Source of the DNA: Pseudomonadota bacterium | GTDB lineage: Bacteria > Pseudomonadota > Gammaproteobacteria > Steroidobacterales > Steroidobacteraceae | Direction of reading: 5' to 3' | NCBI GenBank assembly: GCA_021820785.1 | Contig: JAKADE010000017.1 | Location: 1-18,013, forward strand | DNA: 18,013 nucleotides | Shown here: piece by piece, positions 15,473-18,013 of the stretch | How the letters are laid out: every line of letters starts with the position of its first letter | Position numbering within the stretch: the stretch's first letter is position 1 | Notes under the pieces: generated by a model | What the model saw: the letters and a program-made list of their open reading frames with translations, nothing else | Told to the model about the DNA's origin: nothing | The model's database searches: none | Position numbers and translations under genes: made by a program

Positions 15473-15777
15473 GCGCCCCGATCGTGCGGCACCCGGCCGC
15501 GGACCCGGCGGCCACTTGGCCGGGCGTGCACGCAATCGACCCGACGGGCGAGCGGATCGCCCGGGACATGCTCGAGGAGCTCGAGTGCGTGGACATGGAT
15601 GAGCACGGCACGAACGCGGCCGAGTATTGTCAGCTCGAGGACTGGGTGCGCGAGGGTCGCCCGTTCCGCAACATCGTGGCCGAGTATGCCGCCAAGGCGC
15701 TGGCGGCCGGTCCCGAGGCGCTCGCTGGGTTCTACGCGGTGCTGTCGGACGTGGTCTCAAGGGCGTGCCAGGGGTAG
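15469..15777 (+). CDS. Small acidic unknown protein, last gene before terminator
   Basis: A 102-aa protein; GTG at 15469 overlaps the previous stop (GTGA). It is acidic and helical (GERIARDMLEELECVDMDEHG, YCQLEDWVREGRPFRNIVAEYAAKALAAGPEALAGFYAVLSDVV). It ends 26 bases before a strong terminator. No family is recognised; coupling and terminator support it as real. Confidence 0.65.
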   Translation: MSAPIVRHPAADPAATWPGVHAIDPTGERIARDMLEELECVDMDEHGTNAAEYCQLEDWVREGRPFRNIVAEYAAKALAAGPEALAGFYAVLSDVVSRACQG

Positions 15778-15803
15778 CCGCTCGCCTCGACAGTCACACG
15801 AAG

Positions 15804-15826
15804 CCCCGGCCTTGCGCCGGGGTTTT
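15804..15826 (+). terminator. Rho-independent terminator
   Basis: CCCCGGC (15804-15810), loop CTTGC, GCCGGGG (15816-15822), then TTTT. The flanks can extend the stem imperfectly (CACACGAAG with TTTTCGTCTGTG). It closes the 14039-15777 operon. Confidence 0.85.
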
Positions 15827-15862
15827 CGTCTGTGCTCGCCATCCAGGGACGATATTGGGCGC

Positions 15863-15891
15863 TTGCTGGTGAGCGGATCGCCCGCGTTACA
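15863..15891 (+). promoter_or_regulatory. Putative promoter of a near-leaderless transcript
   Basis: TTGCTG (15863-15868), 17 bp, GTTACA (15886-15891). Transcription would begin at about 15898-15901, at the ATG of the next gene, which has no clear Shine-Dalgarno. That fits a leaderless mRNA. The -35 and -10 matches are partial. Confidence 0.4.
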
Positions 15892-15900
15892 GTCGAGCGC

Positions 15901-16128
15901 ATGCCAGATCCTCGTGCCGACCTCGCGGCCCAAGAGCTGCTCTACGCTGCGACCGCGTTGCGCGCCGAAGCGCATCGAAAGGAGCAGGCCGCGGCGGATC
16001 CGCAGTACGGCTCGATATGCGTGCTTTTCCGCGAGAGCGCCCACCGGATGCAGGTGCTCGCGGCGAAGTTCGATCGGATTGCCGCGCAGCTCGCCCAGCC
16101 AGATGCGCCGAGGTACCCGCGCCGCTGA
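15901..16128 (+). CDS. Small helical orphan protein
   Basis: A 75-aa protein starting at ATG 15901; an in-frame GTG at 15832 would add residues but lies within the terminator tail. It is helical throughout (LAAQELLYAATALRAEAHRKEQAAA, HRMQVLAAKFDRIAAQLAQ), with a basic C-terminus. It has its own promoter and no operon partner, and ends 10 bases from a convergent gene. No family is recognised. Confidence 0.5.
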   Translation: MPDPRADLAAQELLYAATALRAEAHRKEQAAADPQYGSICVLFRESAHRMQVLAAKFDRIAAQLAQPDAPRYPRR

Positions 16129-16138
16129 CGATCCCGCG

Positions 16139-16288
16139 TCACGGCCTCCGGATGATCAGGGACGCGATGAAGCCGCCGACCGCGCGGCCAGCGAGCACGG
16201 CGATGTATCTGCCGCGCAGGCGCCCACCGCGCAGTGCTGAGAATGCGAGCGCGTGCAGGAAGTAGCGGAACGGATTCACGGCAACCAT
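16139..16288 (-). CDS. Very small membrane-associated protein
   Basis: A 49-aa ORF with ATG at 16288, overlapping the end of the upstream membrane protein by 13 bases. FRYFLHALAFSAL is amphipathic and YIAVLAGRAVGGFIASLII can span a membrane, with Arg-rich flanks. Overlap with the gene before suggests coupling. Function unknown; too short for a firm call. Confidence 0.42.
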   Translation of the reverse strand: MVAVNPFRYFLHALAFSALRGGRLRGRYIAVLAGRAVGGFIASLIIRRP

Positions 16289-16650
16289 CCTTTCTCGCGC
16301 AGCACCGTGGCGATGAGGCCGAGCAGCAGCCCCCACCAGGTGAGCCACACGAGGGCGACACCGACGGCCGGCCAGCGGTCCTTGATGCGCAGAATGCCGA
16401 CCGCAACCCCGATGAGCGCTGCCCACACAACGGCCGCAAGGAAGGTCGCGCGGGAGGTCGTCCACCAGAGCGCGCCGAATGTGAGCGCGAGCGTCGACCA
16501 GGTCGGCCGCCGGAAGTGCTGGCGCCGGTGTGGTGCCGCGTCGAGCCACTGGCCGAATGCAGAGCACATGGCGCCGAGAATGGCGGCAGCGGCGATTGCA
16601 GCGGCAGCCACGATGCAGAACGCCAGGATGTCGAGGGCGAGTTCGACCAT
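16276..16650 (-). CDS. Small multi-pass membrane protein
   Basis: A 124-aa protein. ATG at 16650 or GTG at 16656 may serve; the GTG overlaps the upstream stop (GTGA) and GGGG lies just before it. Three to four hydrophobic segments are seen: about 5-31 (ILAFCIVAAAAIAAAAILGAMC), 52-65, 68-87 (FLAAVVWAALIGVAVGIL) and 95-116 (VGVALVWLTWWGLLLGLIATVL). The small size and helices would fit a holin-like or superinfection-related membrane protein, but no endolysin is beside it, so neither is claimed. Confidence 0.68.
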   Translation of the reverse strand: MVELALDILAFCIVAAAAIAAAAILGAMCSAFGQWLDAAPHRRQHFRRPTWSTLALTFGALWWTTSRATFLAAVVWAALIGVAVGILRIKDRWPAVGVALVWLTWWGLLLGLIATVLREKGWLP

Positions 16651-16652
16651 CG

Positions 16653-17099
16653 TCACGTCCCCTGGGCCTTGAAGGCGTTCCACGCATCGGCGGGCCTTCC
16701 CGACTGCGCTGCCTCGAGCCACTCACGGCGCCGGGTGGGGGTCAGCGAGTTCCACCAGGCCATGCCGGCGCGCGCATCGGCCGTGTCTATGCCCGTATCG
16801 TTGCCCGCGGCGCCGCAGGCCTCGCATGGCTCGTCGGCCTCGAAGCCCGTCCCGCCACAGTGGCCGCACAGCCAATCCGTCAGAGGCGTGCGTAGCTGCA
16901 CGATGCGACGCTGCTCGAGCGCCTCGAGCGCATGGGCGAGCCGCTGCCGGGCGAGAGTGGCGGCGATGGGCCAGTGCAGCGGTCCGGTGTCGGCCGCGCC
17001 GTTGCCGCGCCAGTCGGCCGACGCACGAGCGAGGATCTCAAGCGCCTGGTGGATCGCCCGCGCGGCCTGGTGTTCGCTGGGCCGGTGGATCTCAGCCAT
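16653..17099 (-). CDS. Small zinc-ribbon protein of phage type
   Basis: A 148-aa protein, ATG at 17099 with GAGGGTG at about -9. An N-terminal helical half (HQAARAIHQALEILARASADW, LARQRLAHALEALEQRR) is followed by a DnaJ-like zinc centre, CGHCGGTGF...CEACGAAG (four Cys). The C-terminal tail is AWWNSLTPTRRREWLEAA..GRPADAWNAFK, a pattern I associate with small prophage proteins. It heads the membrane-protein genes. Function unknown; nucleic-acid or protein contact through zinc is inferred. Confidence 0.7.
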   Translation of the reverse strand: MAEIHRPSEHQAARAIHQALEILARASADWRGNGAADTGPLHWPIAATLARQRLAHALEALEQRRIVQLRTPLTDWLCGHCGGTGFEADEPCEACGAAGNDTGIDTADARAGMAWWNSLTPTRRREWLEAAQSGRPADAWNAFKAQGT

Positions 17100-17125
17100 G
17101 CGCTGCACCCTCTGGCACCGTGGGC

Positions 17126-17260
17126 TCAGTTGAGCGCCGAATGCCCCTTGAACCGTTGCACACCCTGAACCGCGCTGATCTGCCCGGAATACCGTAGGGG
17201 CGACCAGGAAGGCGCAGGCTCCGCTGCACCCGCCTTCGCGCGCGCGCGTATGCGAGGCAT
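17126..17260 (-). CDS. Possible 44-aa basic protein
   Basis: ATG at 17260, eight bases past the stop of the upstream ORF, with AGGTG as weak Shine-Dalgarno. A basic start (MPRIRARAKAG) is encoded by an alternating CG tract (17237-17248). The end, PLRYSGQISAVQGVQRFKGHSALN, looks like a structured peptide. No family is firmly recognised, and a chance ORF is possible. Confidence 0.33.
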   Translation of the reverse strand: MPRIRARAKAGAAEPAPSWSPLRYSGQISAVQGVQRFKGHSALN

Positions 17261-17267
17261 GTGGCGC

Positions 17268-17432
17268 TCACCTGGGCGCCTTCCACAGGTAAACCGTCAT
17301 GCTGCTGCGCAGCCATGCGCCCGAGGTGCGCAGGGATGGCCGGCGCCACGTCCACTCACGCAGCGCGCGGTAGCGGCACAGGGAGATCCGGAAGCGATGC
17401 TTTGGGCGCCCGTCGCGCTCGATGGTGACCAC
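17268..17432 (-). CDS. Possible small basic protein next to attP
   Basis: A 54-aa protein from a GTG at 17432, with a Gly-coded GGCGGGG stretch that may act as ribosome site. It is rich in Arg/Trp: IERDGRPKHRFRISLCRYRALREWTWRRPSLRTSGAWLRSSMTVYLWKAP. The frame stays open upstream through the attP tRNA segment, which is unlikely to be coding. It could be a DNA-binding protein or a chance ORF. Confidence 0.35.
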   Translation of the reverse strand: MVTIERDGRPKHRFRISLCRYRALREWTWRRPSLRTSGAWLRSSMTVYLWKAPR

Positions 17433-17527
17433 TGCCCCGCCGGATCGGCGGTATGCCTTCAGTGTTGCGAAGGGAAGGACGGGCGCTTGCGCGCTGGAGA
17501 GGGTCTCAAACCGCGAAATCGGTCCGC

Positions 17528-17547
17528 GTGGACTTGCTGTGGACTTG
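17528..17547 (+). repeat. Candidate integrase arm-type site, left (two GTGGACTTG copies)
   Basis: GTGGACTTG at 17528-17536 and 17539-17547, an 11-bp repeat step that puts both on one DNA face. The same doubled motif, in the same orientation, is at 17785-17804, with the attP core between. Tyrosine integrases bind such arm sites through their N-terminal domain. Confidence 0.6.
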
Positions 17548-17605
17548 GAACCGGCCGATCGCGCCTGAATTGGCGCAGGGCACCGGTGTAACTCACTGAA
17601 AATAC

Positions 17606-17653
17606 TGGTGGAAAGGGAGGGACTCGAACCCTCGACCCCGGCATTATGAGTGC
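17606..17653 (-). other. attP: attP core: 3' end of a CAT-anticodon tRNA (probably elongator tRNA-Met)
   Basis: Read on the minus strand, this is the last 48 nt of a tRNA: anticodon loop CTCATAA, 3' anticodon stem TGCCG, variable loop GGGTC, T arm GAGGG-TTCGAGT-CCCTC, acceptor strand CCTTTCC, discriminator A and CCA. The 5' half is absent; pairing fails past GCA on the 5' side of the anticodon loop. Such 3' identity lets an island insert into a tRNA gene and restore it. The variable loop GGGTC favours elongator Met, but tRNA-Ile2 also has a CAT anticodon. The gap 17433-17826 holds this core, the two arm repeats and probably the int promoter (possible TTGGCA at 17684), with no convincing gene. 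Confidence 0.85.
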
Positions 17654-17784
17654 GTTTCATCTCGTCGCAGCCTATGGTAAGATTTGGCACGGAATGACAG
17701 GCCGTGCATAGATTCTACTGCACTTTCTGCGCATTTTGCACGTGCCCATTCTGATGGACCGCTTGTCATTGGCTGTCACGCGCC

Positions 17785-17804
17785 CTGGACTTGCGGTGGA
17801 CTTG
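17785..17804 (+). repeat. Candidate integrase arm-type site, right (two TGGACTTG copies)
   Basis: CTGGACTTG (17785-17793) and GTGGACTTG (17796-17804), again at an 11-bp step. It differs from the left site at only two of 20 bases. It ends 22 bases before the int start codon, so bound integrase could also repress its own gene. Confidence 0.6.
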
Positions 17805-17826
17805 GGCAATGACGGGGGCGTCGCGA

Positions 17827-18013
17827 ATGGCCGTCAAACTCACCAAGCGCGCCGTAGAGGCGCTAAAGGCCGATCCGGCTGGTAAGCCCTATGAGGTGCG
17901 CGACGGGGAGCTGAGAGGCTTCCTGGTGCGCGTCGAGCCCACCGGGCGTCGGATCTTCTTCCTCGATTACCGTCTGAATGGCGCGCGCAACCGCTACCGC
18001 CTGGGCGCCTACC
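17827..18013 (+). CDS. int: Integrase N-terminus (continues at base 1)
   Basis: ATG at 17827 begins MAVKLTKRAVEALKADPAGK, the start of the DUF4102 domain, and the frame joins base 1 after 17886. Bases 17887-18013 duplicate the window start, so they must not be counted twice. The open frame at the window end is an artefact of linearising a circle, not a truncation. Confidence 0.93.
   Translation, partial: MAVKLTKRAVEALKADPAGKPYEVRDGELRGFLVRVEPTGRRIFFLDYRLNGARNRYRLGAY

Noticed and set aside
17606..17653. A functional tRNA gene
   Set aside because: Only the 3' 48 nt are present; the D arm, 5' acceptor strand and most of the 5' anticodon stem are missing. It is the attP identity segment.
17268..17690. 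A 140-aa gene reading from upstream of attP
   Set aside because: Its N-terminal third is the tRNA segment and arm repeats, which are functional DNA. Only the last part (from 17432) is kept as a weak call.
17887..18013. A biological terminal direct repeat or a second integrase copy
   Set aside because: The identity is exact, 127 bp long, and the frame is continuous through the join, as expected for assembly overlap of a circle.

Overview
The window is one small circular mobile element written as a line. Its last 127 bases (17887-18013) repeat its first 127 exactly, so the molecule is about 17,886 bp and the tyrosine integrase gene runs across the end (start 17827, stop 1170). The 127-bp overlap looks like a short-read assembly end-join, not a biological terminal repeat. 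The DNA is GC-rich (about two thirds G+C by eye). Its gene style (DUF4102 integrase, phage DUF1376 and zinc-ribbon primase genes, a tRNA target with encoded CCA) suggests a high-GC proteobacterial host, probably gamma or beta; I cannot name a genus.

Layout, clockwise. (1) 17528-1170: attP and integrase. attP carries the 3' 48 nt of a tRNA with a CAT anticodon, flanked by two copies of a doubled GTGGACTTG motif that look like integrase arm sites. (2) 1182-7401, plus strand: tightly coupled early genes with many GTGA/ATGA overlaps. They encode a wHTH protein, an AlpA-like protein, a Cys-rich mini-protein, a DUF1376 replication protein with an iteron-like repeat cluster inside its gene, a DEAH helicase, a zinc-ribbon/TOPRIM primase, a conserved phage protein, small proteins and a second excisionase-type HTH protein. 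(3) 7401-12485, plus strand: two large proteins (626 and 884 aa) resembling podovirus internal-virion (ejection) proteins, then a Q-like late regulator. (4) 12508-13912, minus strand: a lipoprotein with its own promoter, a zinc-binding protein and a ribbon-helix-helix regulator. (5) 14039-15777, plus strand: four small unknown genes facing away from the regulator and closed by a clear terminator. (6) 15901-16128, plus strand, and 16139-17432, minus strand: a small orphan gene and a run of small accessory genes including two membrane proteins.

The element has integration, replication and regulation genes and what look like DNA-ejection proteins. I find no capsid, portal, terminase, tail or recognisable lysis gene. 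The simplest reading is a phage satellite that depends on a helper virion but supplies its own internal proteins. A decayed prophage or unrecognised structural genes are the alternatives. The most unusual detail is a near-identical 20-residue motif shared by the 626-aa virion-like protein and the lipoprotein encoded on the other strand.
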